Assembly: GCA_021776195.1 (NCBI GenBank)
Contig: JAJFGK010000096.1
Coordinates: 1-25,082 of the forward strand
Origin: Kiloniellaceae bacterium
GTDB taxonomy: Bacteria; Pseudomonadota; Alphaproteobacteria; Kiloniellales; Kiloniellaceae
Reading direction: 5' to 3'
DNA length: 25,082 nt
Shown here: positions 15,072-23,589 of the stretch, piece by piece
Position numbering within the stretch: the stretch's first letter is position 1
Layout of the letters: the number at the start of each line of letters is the position of its first letter
Notes under the pieces: generated by a model
The model's input: only the letters and a program-made list of their open reading frames with translations
What the model was told of the DNA's origin: nothing
Databases searched by the model: none
Position numbers and translations under genes: made by a program

Positions 15072-16385
15072 TCACGCCGCCCGGGCGGCGCGTTCCATGG
15101 CCCGGCGCACGGTCACGTCGTCGCGCCCGGCATCCATGGTCACATCCTCCCAGGTGACCGGCGCGCCGGCCTTGAGGCCGCGACGCAGGGTCGCCTTGTG
15201 GGCCAGCCCGATCGGCAGGCCGCCGAGCGCCAGCGAATCCGCCGCCGGCATCAGCCTGCCCCAGACGCAATGGCCGCCCTCGCCGTCCAGCACCTCGCCC
15301 TGGCTGAGGTCGCGCTTGGCGGTGGCCACCACATCGCCGACGAAGGCCCGGGTCTGGCCGGTCGCCTCGCCGCGCAGCGCCGCCGCGAAAATCGAGACGT
15401 TGAGCTCCAGGCCGATCAGATGGGAGGGTTTCCACATGGCGGCGTAACGGCCGCTGTCGTCGGTGATCAGGCCGTACTCGTCAAAGCAGGCCGCAGAATA
15501 GTCGTTGGGCGCCTCGAACACGACATAGACGCCCCAGCGCAGGTCCTTGAAGACCGGCCGGCCGTCGCGCTCGACGCTGGAGACGACCTCGACCTGGCCC
15601 TTGTGATGGAGCTGGCCGCCGGCCTCGCGCGGCCGCAGCACCTGGGGCAGATCGTCGGTGCCGCAGGGCGGAAAGGCCAGGCCCTCCGGCGCCGGCGTCA
15701 GGCCGGTGGCGTTGGCGATGGCGGCCATCTCGATGCCCGACTTGGTGCCGTCGAGGAAGGAGTTGAACATCTGCGGGTTCATGCCGGCCGCCGCGGCCTC
15801 CTCGGCGCTGCGGCCGTAGTACCGCCAGACGGTCTCCGGGGTGGAGGCGTGGTAGTGAGGCTGATACTTGGTGCCCTTGCCGGCCGCGGTGACCTCGAAG
15901 CCGCAGGATCGCGCCCAATCGACCAGTTCGCAAGTCAACGCCGGCTGGTCGCCGTAGGCCATGGAGTAGACCAGGCCGGCCTGGCGCGCCTCGGCGGCCA
16001 GCAGCGGCCCGGCCAGGACGTCGGCCTCGACGTTGACCATGACGATGTGCTTGCCGTTGGCGCGGGCGGCACGGGCGTGGGCGATGCCGGCCGCCGGACT
16101 GCCGGTGGCCTCGATGGCGACCTCCAGGTCGTCGCGCGCCAAAAGGTCGCCGCCGTTGTCGAGAAAGGCCGTCGCCGCGATCCGTTCCTCGCTCCAGCCG
16201 ACGGCGCGGCAGGCGGCGCGGGCGCGATCCGGGTCGAGATCGGCGATCGCGGTCACCGCCAGGCCCGGCGTCGTCGGCGCCTGGGCCAGAAACATGGAGC
16301 CGAACTTGCCGGCGCCGATCAGGCCGGCCCGCACCGGCCCGGCGCCGGCCTCCAGGCGCTTGGCGATCAGGGACTGAGTGGACAT
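15072..16385 (-). CDS. NAD(P)-dependent oxidoreductase with C-terminal SAF-like domain
   Basis: The 437-residue protein begins with a Rossmann fold (VRAGLIGAGKFGSMFL, about 18-33) related to homoserine dehydrogenase and Gfo/Idh/MocA N-domains, including ATGSPAAGIAHARAARANGKHIVMVNVEAD. A middle catalytic region contains AAGKGTKYQPHYHASTPETVWRYYG. The C-terminal 90 residues resemble an SAF domain, seen in relatives annotated as SAF or FlgA-like proteins. The substrate is unknown; relatives are commonly labelled homoserine dehydrogenase-like, but the C-terminal half does not look like that enzyme. It starts six bases after the PhyH stop, behind GGCGGAG, so the two form one operon and may act on the same molecule. 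Confidence 0.82.
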   Translation of the reverse strand: MSTQSLIAKRLEAGAGPVRAGLIGAGKFGSMFLAQAPTTPGLAVTAIADLDPDRARAACRAVGWSEERIAATAFLDNGGDLLARDDLEVAIEATGSPAAGIAHARAARANGKHIVMVNVEADVLAGPLLAAEARQAGLVYSMAYGDQPALTCELVDWARSCGFEVTAAGKGTKYQPHYHASTPETVWRYYGRSAEEAAAAGMNPQMFNSFLDGTKSGIEMAAIANATGLTPAPEGLAFPPCGTDDLPQVLRPREAGGQLHHKGQVEVVSSVERDGRPVFKDLRWGVYVVFEAPNDYSAACFDEYGLITDDSGRYAAMWKPSHLIGLELNVSIFAAALRGEATGQTRAFVGDVVATAKRDLSQGEVLDGEGGHCVWGRLMPAADSLALGGLPIGLAHKATLRRGLKAGAPVTWEDVTMDAGRDDVTVRRAMERAARAA

Positions 16386-16391
16386 AGAGAG

Positions 16392-17204
16392 TTACTCCGC
16401 CGCCCGGTGGTTGGCACCCTCATGGCTAGCGACCAAGTCCGCCAGACAGTCGTCGGCCAAGGGCGCAATCGGCGTGAAGTCGCGGTGCGCGATCCAGTCC
16501 TCGCGCTTGAACTGGCGGATGTGGTTGGAGACCGCGCAGAGGCTGAGGTAGACGATCACCCGGTCCCAGGGGCTGATGTTCGGCGGGCTGGCGTGCACCA
16601 GATTGCAGTGGAACAGCAGCACCGAGCCGGGCTGGCCGACCGGCGCCACCACGCCGCCGGCCTCGGCCAGCTCGCGCACCGAGGCGCGGTCCAGGGTCCA
16701 GAGCGGATAGGAGGTGGTCTCCAGATCGTGGCCGGCCTCGAAGACGCCGCGCTTGTGACTGCCCGGCAGGAAGATCAGCGGCCCGTTGGCGGCGGTCACC
16801 TCGTCGACGAAAAGGGCGATGTTCATGGCCCGCGGCTCGGGCATCGCATCGTCGCGCGACCAGGTGCCGTAGTCCTGGTGCCACTGCCAGACCGCGCCGT
16901 CGAAGGCCGCCTTCGCATTGACCTTGAACTGATGCATGTAGACCTCTTCGCCCAACAACTGCATGACCGGTTCGATCAGCCGGGGGTGGGCGCCCAGCCG
17001 GCGAAAGGGCTCGGAATAAAGGTGGGCGGCAAAGGCGGTGCGCGGCGCGCCGTTGTCCTCGCGCCAGACCTCCTTGCGCTCCAGGCCATAGAGCCGCGTC
17101 GCCTCGGCCTTCAGCACCGCGGCCTCGGCGGCGGAAAAGACGTCCGGCAGGAAGAGATAGCCCTCGGTGTCGAAACGCTCGAGTTCAGTGTTGGTCAGTT
17201 TCAT
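16392..17204 (-). CDS. Phytanoyl-CoA dioxygenase (PhyH)-family, EctD-like 2-oxoglutarate/Fe(II) oxygenase
   Basis: The 270-residue protein has the facial triad His109 and Asp111 (in WHQDYG) and His204 (in NLVHASPPN), with Arg215 placed to bind 2-oxoglutarate. The stretch WHQDYGTWSRDDAMPEPRA then NGPLIFLPGSH resembles the ectoine hydroxylase signature (WHSDFETWHxEDGMPxMRA), but differs at several signature positions, so a small polar substrate other than ectoine is likely. No ectABC genes are nearby. Activity would be cytosolic hydroxylation with 2-oxoglutarate and oxygen. GGGAGG lies eight bases before the ATG. It is the first gene of a two-gene operon with the SAF-domain oxidoreductase. Confidence 0.88.
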   Translation of the reverse strand: MKLTNTELERFDTEGYLFLPDVFSAAEAAVLKAEATRLYGLERKEVWREDNGAPRTAFAAHLYSEPFRRLGAHPRLIEPVMQLLGEEVYMHQFKVNAKAAFDGAVWQWHQDYGTWSRDDAMPEPRAMNIALFVDEVTAANGPLIFLPGSHKRGVFEAGHDLETTSYPLWTLDRASVRELAEAGGVVAPVGQPGSVLLFHCNLVHASPPNISPWDRVIVYLSLCAVSNHIRQFKREDWIAHRDFTPIAPLADDCLADLVASHEGANHRAAE

Positions 17205-17264
17205 GGTCGCGGCCTCCCGAAGCCCGCCGATTTTGCGACCAGGACCGGGCCCTGACAAGGGTTC

Positions 17265-18083
17265 TTACCCCTCCGGCATCGGGCCGACCAGAAAGGCCGG
17301 GTCGACACGCTGGTCGAACCAGTTCATGCGCCAGTCCAGGTGGGGCCCGGTGGCCCGGCCGGTGGCGCCCAGGGTGCCGAGCGGGTCGCCCTGCCTGAGC
17401 CGGTCGCCGACCGCCACGGTGACGCTTTGCAGGTGCAGGAAGGCCGAGCTCAGGCCGTGGCCGTGGTCGAGGAAGACCGTGCCGCCGCTGAAATAGAGGT
17501 CGGGCTCGGCCAGGGTGACCACGCCGTCCGCCGGGGCGAGGATCGGGGTGCCCGCGGCGGCGGCGATATCGACCCCGAAGTGCGGCCGCCGGGGCTCGCC
17601 GTTCAGCACCCGCTGGGAGCCGTAGACACCGCTGATCGGGCCGATGGCGGGCCAGCGAAAGCCGGTGAGGTAGTCGGCCTCGGGCCGATCCTGGTTGCGC
17701 GCCGCCACGATGATGGCCTGTTCCCGCGCGATCCGCGCCATAACCTCCTCAGGCGGGTTGACCTTTTTCGGTGGCAGGCCGTCGATGCGCTGGATTTTGT
17801 AGTCGCGCGCCGCGACGGTCAGGGCGCTGGTCTCCTCCTGGCCGTCGGGATAGCGCAGCGACAAGACCGCCTCGGGACCGTGGTCGCGGCCGAAGCCGAT
17901 GATGAAGCGGCCTTCCGCGCCGACCCGGACCCGCCGCTCGCCGAGCCGAACCTCGGTCCCCGGCGGGACCCGGCCCTGCACCAGGCCGCCCTGCTGGAAG
18001 GTGCCCTCCAGGGCAATCTCATTGGCCAAGGCCGTGGCGCTCGGGCCGAACAGGATGGCCAGCGCCAGCAGAGTTACCCTCAC
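17265..18083 (-). CDS. M23-family peptidoglycan endopeptidase (LytM domain)
   Basis: The 272-residue protein has a signal peptide (cleavage probably after ATALA, residue 20), a beta-rich N-terminal region, and a C-terminal LytM domain. Motifs are RPHFGVD (His168, Asp172), [13 protein letters not shown] (His217) and GPHLDW (His248). The last motif normally reads HxH; here it is His-Leu-Asp, so one zinc ligand is replaced by Asp250. It may still bind metal, or the protein may be a non-catalytic regulator of amidases. The start is GTG, overlapping the xseA stop by 4 bp (GTGA), so translation is coupled to xseA. Confidence 0.9.
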   Translation of the reverse strand: MRVTLLALAILFGPSATALANEIALEGTFQQGGLVQGRVPPGTEVRLGERRVRVGAEGRFIIGFGRDHGPEAVLSLRYPDGQEETSALTVAARDYKIQRIDGLPPKKVNPPEEVMARIAREQAIIVAARNQDRPEADYLTGFRWPAIGPISGVYGSQRVLNGEPRRPHFGVDIAAAAGTPILAPADGVVTLAEPDLYFSGGTVFLDHGHGLSSAFLHLQSVTVAVGDRLRQGDPLGTLGATGRATGPHLDWRMNWFDQRVDPAFLVGPMPEG

Positions 18084-19600
18084 AATAGGCTCCCCTGCTC
18101 GGGTGTTTCGCTTCGGCTCTTGGCCGCCTTGCGCGGTGGCGCCGCCCCACCGGAACCGACCTCGCCGGCACCGACCGCGCCGGCTCGTCCGTCGGCAAAC
18201 TGCAGATCGAGCGCGACACCGGGTTTGACCGCCGTGGCGCTGGTGACCAGTCCGGCCGGCCCGTGCACCAGGGCAAAGCCGCGCTCAAGGACCTGTTCGT
18301 AGGAGAGCGCGCCCAGCATCTGGCCCAGGGCCGCCAGACGCTCCCTCGCTTGGGCCAGGCGGCGCTGCCAGGCGGCGGCAAGACGGCGGTCCGGCTCCAG
18401 GCGGGCCAGCTCGCGCCTGGCGGGCTCGGCCAGGCGCCCGCCCAGACCCGCCAACCGGGCCGCTTCGCCGGCCAGCCGTTCCGCCGCGAAGGTCCAGAGC
18501 TGGCGCGGATGCGGCAGGGCCGCGGCCTCGCGCTCGAGGGCGGCGCGGCGGCCCTGCAGCAGGCCGCGCAGGGCCTGGCCCAGGCGTTCGGCGCGGTCGT
18601 CGAGCTGCTGGCTCAGGGTCTCCAGGATCCGCTCGGGCCGCGGCAGGCCGCGGCCCAGGCCGCGCACCTCGACCCGGCGCTCCTCTAGCAGGCGCGCCGC
18701 GGCGACGCCCTGGCGGCGGTCGAGCTCCTGCAGGGTCGCCATCAGTTCGCCGCGCAGCGGCACGGCCATCTCGGCGGCCGCGGTCGGGGTCGGCGCCCGG
18801 CGGTCGGCGGCGAAGTCGATCAAGGTGGTGTCGGTCTCGTGGCCGACGGCGGAAATCAAGGGGATCGCGCTGGCCGCCGCGGCGCGCACCACGATCTCCT
18901 CGTTGAAGGTCCAAAGGTCCTCCAGCGAACCGCCGCCGCGCGCCACGATCAGCAGTTCGGGCCGCGGCAGGGGCCCGTCGGATGGAAGGGCGTTGAAGCC
19001 CTCGATCGCCGCGGCCACCTGGGCCGCCGCGCCCTCGCCCTGGACCAGCACCGGCCAGACCAGGACCCGGCGTGGGAAGCGGTCGCGCAGCCGGTGCAGG
19101 ATGTCGCGGATCACCGCCCCGGTGGGCGAGGTCACCACGCCGATCACCTCGGGCAGGAAGGGCAGGGGCCGCTTGCGCGCCGCGTCGAACAGGCCCTCGG
19201 CGGCCAGCGCCTTGCGCCGCTCCTCGAGCAGCTTCAAGAGCGCGCCCTCGCCGGCCAGTTCCAGGGATTCGATCACGATCTGGTACTTCGAGCGGCCCGG
19301 ATAGGAGGTGATGCGCCCGGTGGCGATGACCTCCAGACCGTCCTCCGGCGCCAGGGCGAGCCGCCCGGCGGTGCCGCGCCAGCAGACCGCGTCGAGCACC
19401 GACTTTTCGTCCTTCAGGGCCATGTAGAGATGTCCCGAGGCAGCGCGCTTGAAGCCGGAGATCTCGCCGCGCACCCGGACCCGCTCGAAGCGTCCCTCCA
19501 GGGTCCGCTTGATCGCCTGGGAGACCTCCGAGACCGAGAACTCGGGCATGTTGTCGACGGTCACGGGCGCGACGGCCTCGGACTCGTTCTTGATGGCCAT
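18080..19600 (-). CDS. xseA: Exodeoxyribonuclease VII large subunit
   Basis: The 506-residue protein has the N-terminal OB fold ([33 protein letters not shown]), the catalytic core with [39 protein letters not shown] and [28 protein letters not shown], then a long coiled-coil region rich in Arg, Leu and Ala, and a short C-terminal domain ([10 protein letters not shown]). With XseB it degrades single-stranded DNA to oligonucleotides in the cytoplasm. The ATG has GGAG six bases upstream; an upstream in-frame TTG was rejected. xseB is not in the window, as is common in Alphaproteobacteria. It is divergent from purD. Confidence 0.97.
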   Translation of the reverse strand: MAIKNESEAVAPVTVDNMPEFSVSEVSQAIKRTLEGRFERVRVRGEISGFKRAASGHLYMALKDEKSVLDAVCWRGTAGRLALAPEDGLEVIATGRITSYPGRSKYQIVIESLELAGEGALLKLLEERRKALAAEGLFDAARKRPLPFLPEVIGVVTSPTGAVIRDILHRLRDRFPRRVLVWPVLVQGEGAAAQVAAAIEGFNALPSDGPLPRPELLIVARGGGSLEDLWTFNEEIVVRAAAASAIPLISAVGHETDTTLIDFAADRRAPTPTAAAEMAVPLRGELMATLQELDRRQGVAAARLLEERRVEVRGLGRGLPRPERILETLSQQLDDRAERLGQALRGLLQGRRAALEREAAALPHPRQLWTFAAERLAGEAARLAGLGGRLAEPARRELARLEPDRRLAAAWQRRLAQARERLAALGQMLGALSYEQVLERGFALVHGPAGLVTSATAVKPGVALDLQFADGRAGAVGAGEVGSGGAAPPRKAAKSRSETPEQGSLL

Positions 19601-19622
19601 AAAGGACTCCGCGCTGGGCAAG

Positions 19623-19650
19623 GGGCCGGACTATGGTAAAAGTCCGGGCC
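19623..19650. promoter_or_regulatory. Inverted repeat in the xseA/purD divergent promoter region
   Basis: GGGCCGGACT and AGTCCGGGCC pair over nine of ten positions around the eight-base spacer ATGGTAAA. The element occupies most of the 83-base gap between the divergent starts, and TATGGT inside it resembles a -10 box for purD. A shared operator is the simplest reading. Confidence 0.45.
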
Positions 19651-19683
19651 TGTTGAGACCAGCCCCCAGGGAGACGCACCGCG

Positions 19684-21009
19684 ATGAAGATCATGGTTGT
19701 CGGCGGCGGCGGGCGCGAGCACGCGCTCTGCTGGACCATCGCCGCCTCGCCGCTCTGCGACGAGCTCTACTGCGCGCCGGGCAACGCGGGTATCGCCGCC
19801 GAGGCGACCTGCGTCGACATCGCGGCCGAGGATATCGCCGGTCTCGTCGCCTTCGCCCGCGACAGGGCGATCGATCTGGTAGTGGTCGGCCCCGAAATCC
19901 CCCTTGTCGCCGGCCTGGTCGACCGCCTGGAGGCGGCCGGCATCAAGGCCTTCGGACCCTCGGCCGCGGCGGCCGAGATCGAGGGCTCCAAGGGCGTGAT
20001 GAAGGATCTCTGCGCGCGCTACGGCGTGCCCACCGCCGCCTATCGCCGCTTCACCGACCTGGCGGCCGCCAAGGCCTATGTGCGCGAGCGCGGCGCGCCG
20101 ATCGTGATCAAGACCGATGGCCTGGCCGCCGGCAAGGGGGTCACGGTCGCCGAAACCCTGGACCAGGCCCTGGCGGCGGTCGAGGCGGCCATGGCCGAGG
20201 GGATCTTCGGGGCGGCCGGCGCGGAACTGGTGATCGAGGACCTGCTGGTCGGCGAGGAGGCCAGCTTCTTTGCCCTGGTGGATGGCGAGACGGCCCTGCC
20301 GCTGGCCTCGTCCCAGGACCACAAGCGCGCCTTCGATGGCGATCAGGGCCCCAACACCGGCGGCATGGGCGCCTATTCGCCGGCCCCGGTGGTGACGCCC
20401 GAGGTGCACGAGAAGATCATGACCCGCATCGTGCGGCCCCTGGTCGCGGGGCTGGCCGCCGAAGGCCGGCCCTACAAGGGGCTGCTCTATCCCGGTGTGA
20501 TGATCGACGCGGCCGGCGATCCCCATGTCATTGAGTTCAACTGCCGCTTCGGCGACCCGGAGTGCCAGGTCGTCCTGATCCGGCTGATGTCCGATATCGT
20601 CCCCGCCCTGATGGCCTGCGTCGACGGCGTGCTCGGCAGCGTCGATCTGCGCTGGTACCCCGACAGCGCCCTGACCGTGGTTATGGCCGCCCAGGGCTAC
20701 CCGGGCGCCTATGACAAGGGCAGCGCGATCCGCGGCCTGGGCGCGGCGGAAGCCTCGGCGGCGAGCGACAGCGACATCGAGGTCAAGGTCTTCCACGCCG
20801 GGACCAAACCGGGCCCCGATTGGCCACAACCCGGCCCCGGAGGCGAGCCGGGCCCGGTTCTGGCCAACGGCGGGCGGGTTTTGAATGTCACCGCCATGGC
20901 GCCCTCCGTGGCCCAGGCCCAGGCGGCCAGCTACAGGGCTGTGGACTGCATCGACTGGCCCGAGGGTTTCTGCCGCCGGGACATCGGTTGGCGCGTCGTT
21001 TCAAATTAA
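19684..21009 (+). CDS. purD: Phosphoribosylamine-glycine ligase (GAR synthetase)
   Basis: The 441-residue protein catalyses the second step of purine biosynthesis, joining 5-phosphoribosylamine to glycine with ATP. It opens with the N-domain motif [13 protein letters not shown], continues with [15 protein letters not shown], and the ATP-grasp core includes [43 protein letters not shown] and [13 protein letters not shown], whose acidic residues bind magnesium. The C-domain ends in [15 protein letters not shown] lies about ten bases before the ATG. The length is slightly above the usual 425 because of a Pro/Gly-rich insertion near residue 375-390. Confidence 0.98.
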   Translation: MKIMVVGGGGREHALCWTIAASPLCDELYCAPGNAGIAAEATCVDIAAEDIAGLVAFARDRAIDLVVVGPEIPLVAGLVDRLEAAGIKAFGPSAAAAEIEGSKGVMKDLCARYGVPTAAYRRFTDLAAAKAYVRERGAPIVIKTDGLAAGKGVTVAETLDQALAAVEAAMAEGIFGAAGAELVIEDLLVGEEASFFALVDGETALPLASSQDHKRAFDGDQGPNTGGMGAYSPAPVVTPEVHEKIMTRIVRPLVAGLAAEGRPYKGLLYPGVMIDAAGDPHVIEFNCRFGDPECQVVLIRLMSDIVPALMACVDGVLGSVDLRWYPDSALTVVMAAQGYPGAYDKGSAIRGLGAAEASAASDSDIEVKVFHAGTKPGPDWPQPGPGGEPGPVLANGGRVLNVTAMAPSVAQAQAASYRAVDCIDWPEGFCRRDIGWRVVSN

Positions 21010-21024
21010 ACGGACAGATCCGTT
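21009..21024 (+). terminator. Small hairpin at the purD stop
   Basis: AACGGA-caga-TCCGTT, 6-bp arms, begins on the last base of the purD stop codon. No T-run follows, so it may only stabilise the 3' end. The remaining 240 bases before the next gene contain no gene that I can support and should hold the promoter of the dienelactone hydrolase operon. Confidence 0.3.
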
Positions 21025-21265
21025 CACTACGGGGTTTGAGCTTGCGGCCCTTGAGAACTTAGAAGGTACCAGTCTGTCTACTAAGCCAACGGGAGGCCAG
21101 CGAGCACCTGAGCGCCCGTCATGCTATCTCACCGGCTGGATCATACGGTTTCTTGGTTGGTGACAGCACCGCCGGCAACCATTAAGATTGCCGCCCGAGC
21201 GAGGCTGGACGAGCCGCGCGAAGGACGCCCGAAATCATAAGAAAATTTTTCCGAGGAGGCGAAGG

Positions 21266-21958
21266 ATGCCGGAAATCACCATCGAGGGGCCGGACGGCGC
21301 GTTCATGGCCTATTTGGCCAGGCCCGACCTGACACCGGCCGCGGCCATCGTGGTCTCGCAGGAGATCTTCGGGGTCAACGCGGTCATGCGCGACGTTTGC
21401 GACTGGCTCTCGAGCGAGGGCTTCCTCGCCTGTTGCCCCGACCTGTTCTGGCGCATCGAGCCGGGCATCCAGTTGACCGACAAGAGCGACGCGGAATGGA
21501 AGCGCGCCTTCGAGCTCTTTGGCCTCTTCGACGCCGAAGCCGGCCTGCGCGACCTGCAGGCCACGATCAACGCACTGCGCGCGCTGGAGGGCTGCAACGG
21601 CAAGGTCGGCTCGGTCGGCTACTGCCTTGGCGGCAAGATGGCCTATCTGACCGCCGCGCGAACCGACGTGGACGCCAGTGTCAGTTACTATGGGGTCGGC
21701 TTGAACGAGCTGCTGGAGGAGGCGGCGACCATCACCAAGCCGACCCTGCTGCACATCGCCTCCGAGGACCAGTTCGTCCCGCCGGCGGCCCAGGCGGCGA
21801 TCAAGGCGGGGCTCGCCGGTCATGCCCAGGTCGCGCTGGAGGTCTATGAGGGCCAGGACCACGCCTTTGCCCGCATCGGCGGCGAACACTATGACGCCGC
21901 CGCCGCCCAGTTGGCCAACGACCGGACCATCGCTCTCTTCGAGGAGCACCTGACATGA
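21266..21958 (+). CDS. Dienelactone hydrolase family protein
   Basis: The 230-residue alpha/beta hydrolase has the dienelactone hydrolase active site: Glu33 in SQEIFGVN, nucleophile Cys120 in GYCLGGK, Asp168 in SEDQFVPP and His199 in GQDHAF. In the type enzyme it hydrolyses 4-carboxymethylenebut-2-en-4-olide to maleylacetate; chromosomal copies without a chlorocatechol cluster, as here, usually have an unknown physiological ester or lactone. The start has GAGGAGG about eight bases upstream. The stop overlaps the quinone oxidoreductase start by 4 bp (ATGA), so the two are translated together. Confidence 0.93.
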   Translation: MPEITIEGPDGAFMAYLARPDLTPAAAIVVSQEIFGVNAVMRDVCDWLSSEGFLACCPDLFWRIEPGIQLTDKSDAEWKRAFELFGLFDAEAGLRDLQATINALRALEGCNGKVGSVGYCLGGKMAYLTAARTDVDASVSYYGVGLNELLEEAATITKPTLLHIASEDQFVPPAAQAAIKAGLAGHAQVALEVYEGQDHAFARIGGEHYDAAAAQLANDRTIALFEEHLT

Positions 21959-22926
21959 CCAAGGCCGTACGCATACACCAGCACGGAGGGCCCGAGGTCC
22001 TGTCCTACGAGGATGTCGAGGTCGGCGATCCCGGGCCCGGCGAGCTGCGCATCCGCCAGGGCGCCTGCGGCCTCAACTTCATCGACACCTACCAGCGCGG
22101 CGGGCTCTATCCCCTGGCCCTGCCGACGATCCTGGGTCTCGAGGGCGCCGGTACGGTGGAAGCCCTGGGCGAGAGTGTCGGCGGCCTGGCGGTCGGCGAC
22201 CGCGTCGCCTACGGCACCGAGCTGGGCGGCTACAGCGAAGCCCGGCTGATCCGCGCCAGCCGGGTCGCCAAGCTGCCCGACGCGATCGACGACCAGACCG
22301 CCGCGGCGATGATGCTGCAGGGCATGACGGTGGAGTACCTGATCCGCCGGACCTTCGAGGTCAAGCCCGGCGACACGGTGTTGTTCCACGCCGCCGCCGG
22401 CGGTGTCGGCCTGATCGCCTGTCAGTGGCTGAAGGCCCTGGGCGTCACCGTCATCGGCACGGTGGGCAGCGACGAGAAGGCGGCCCTGGCCGAGGCCAAC
22501 GGCTGCGACCACCCGATCATCTACACCCGCGAGAACTTCGTCGAGCGGGTCAAGGAGATCACCGACGGCCAGGGCGTGCCGGTGGTCTACGATTCGGTCG
22601 GCAAGGACACCTGGGAAGGCTCCCTCGACTGCCTTCAGCCGCGCGGCCTGATGGTCACCTTCGGCAACGCCTCGGGGCCGGTAACCGGGGTCAACATGGG
22701 CATTCTCGGCGCCAAGGGCTCGCTCTACGTCACCCGGCCGAGCCTCATGACCTACGCCGCCTCCGACCAGGAGCTGGCCGAGAGCGCCGCCCAGGTGATC
22801 GATCAGGTGAGTTCGGGCGCGGTCAAGATCGCGGTCAACCAGACCTACCCCCTGGCCGAGGCGGCGGCGGCACACGCCGATCTGGAGGGCCGCAAGACCA
22901 CGGGCTCGACGGTGCTGTTGCCCTGA
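21955..22926 (+). CDS. Quinone oxidoreductase (zeta-crystallin type MDR)
   Basis: The 323-residue medium-chain dehydrogenase/reductase lacks the catalytic zinc ligands of alcohol dehydrogenases and has the QOR signature: ACGLNFIDTYQRGGLYP, AAAMMLQGMTVEYLIRRTF and the NADPH-binding HAAAGGVGLIACQWLKALG. It fits one-electron reduction of quinones by NADPH in the cytoplasm, length as in E. coli QorA. It is joined to dienelactone hydrolase by an ATGA overlap and is followed seven bases later by a small exported protein gene. Confidence 0.93.
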   Translation: MTKAVRIHQHGGPEVLSYEDVEVGDPGPGELRIRQGACGLNFIDTYQRGGLYPLALPTILGLEGAGTVEALGESVGGLAVGDRVAYGTELGGYSEARLIRASRVAKLPDAIDDQTAAAMMLQGMTVEYLIRRTFEVKPGDTVLFHAAAGGVGLIACQWLKALGVTVIGTVGSDEKAALAEANGCDHPIIYTRENFVERVKEITDGQGVPVVYDSVGKDTWEGSLDCLQPRGLMVTFGNASGPVTGVNMGILGAKGSLYVTRPSLMTYAASDQELAESAAQVIDQVSSGAVKIAVNQTYPLAEAAAAHADLEGRKTTGSTVLLP

Positions 22927-22933
22927 CCGGACG

Positions 22934-23452
22934 ATGAACCGGAAGGCTTTCTTTTGGGGCGCATTCCTGGGGGGCGCCCTCCTCTGGGCGGGCGATGACG
23001 CGCGGGCCCAGGGCACCTTGCAGGACGATCTGAGCGACTGCCGACGCGACATCGACCCCTTTCGCCGGCTGACCTGTTACGACAATCTGGTCGACGGCTT
23101 CTTCGGCGCCGCCCGGCCGACGCCGGGGACCGGTTCCCAGGGGGACGGTCGGACCAACGGCGACGCCCCGGCCAAGCCCGGCAACCCGGACGCCATCGCC
23201 GAGTTCGCCGGTGTCGGCCAGTTCCTGACCCGGGTCTTCTATGCCCCGGGGCCCTGGGAAATCCGCTGGCGCGCCACCGGCCAGCAATTCCAGATCTTCC
23301 TCAGCGACAATCTCGGCAATTTCCTCGAGGTGGTCGCCAATCAGGCGGGTCCGGGGCCTGGCGGCAAGGCCATGGCGACGCCGGGTGCCTTTACCCTCAA
23401 CATCACCGCCGACGGCCCCTGGGCCATCGAGGTGGTGCCGGCGGGGCAATAG
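22934..23452 (+). CDS. Small exported protein of unknown function
   Basis: I do not recognise the family. The 172-residue protein has a signal peptide ending in ARAQ (residue 26), so the mature part should be periplasmic. It begins with a two-cysteine motif, DCRRDIDPFRRLTCYDNL (Cys36, Cys48), a pattern seen in several proteobacterial periplasmic proteins, including type VI-associated ones, where the cysteines probably form a disulfide. A Gly/Pro/Asp-rich linker (about 60-85) leads to a beta-rich domain with WEIRWRATGQQFQIFLSDNLGNF and WAIEVVPAG. The gene follows the quinone oxidoreductase stop by seven bases. No secretion-system genes are nearby. Confidence 0.75.
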   Translation: MNRKAFFWGAFLGGALLWAGDDARAQGTLQDDLSDCRRDIDPFRRLTCYDNLVDGFFGAARPTPGTGSQGDGRTNGDAPAKPGNPDAIAEFAGVGQFLTRVFYAPGPWEIRWRATGQQFQIFLSDNLGNFLEVVANQAGPGPGGKAMATPGAFTLNITADGPWAIEVVPAGQ

Positions 23453-23504
23453 GCTGGACGGCGCAGGTCGAGAGGCGACGCTCGGCAGGTTATGAGTATC
23501 TTGA

Positions 23505-23531
23505 CCAGCGGCCAATCTTCAGGGCCGCTGG
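23505..23531. terminator. Bidirectional hairpin between convergent genes
   Basis: CCAGCGGCC and GGCCGCTGG are perfect 9-bp arms around a nine-base loop, 52 bases after the small exported protein gene and 58 after the phosphotransferase gene on the other strand. Position fits termination of both transcripts, although no T-run follows either way. Confidence 0.5.
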
Positions 23532-23589
23532 CAAAGCGCAAAGCGCGCCCGCAGCGTGAGCGAGGATAGCCTGCCCGGCGCGTGAGGGC

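Noticed and set aside
16392..17204. Ectoine hydroxylase EctD proper
   Set aside because: The signature region differs at several positions and no ectoine synthesis genes are adjacent.
15198..17255. A 685-codon plus-strand open frame opposite the PhyH and oxidoreductase genes
   Set aside because: Composition is Gly/Ala/Arg/Gln-rich with no motifs, as expected for antisense frames in GC-rich DNA; the minus-strand genes have clear motifs and ribosome-binding sites.
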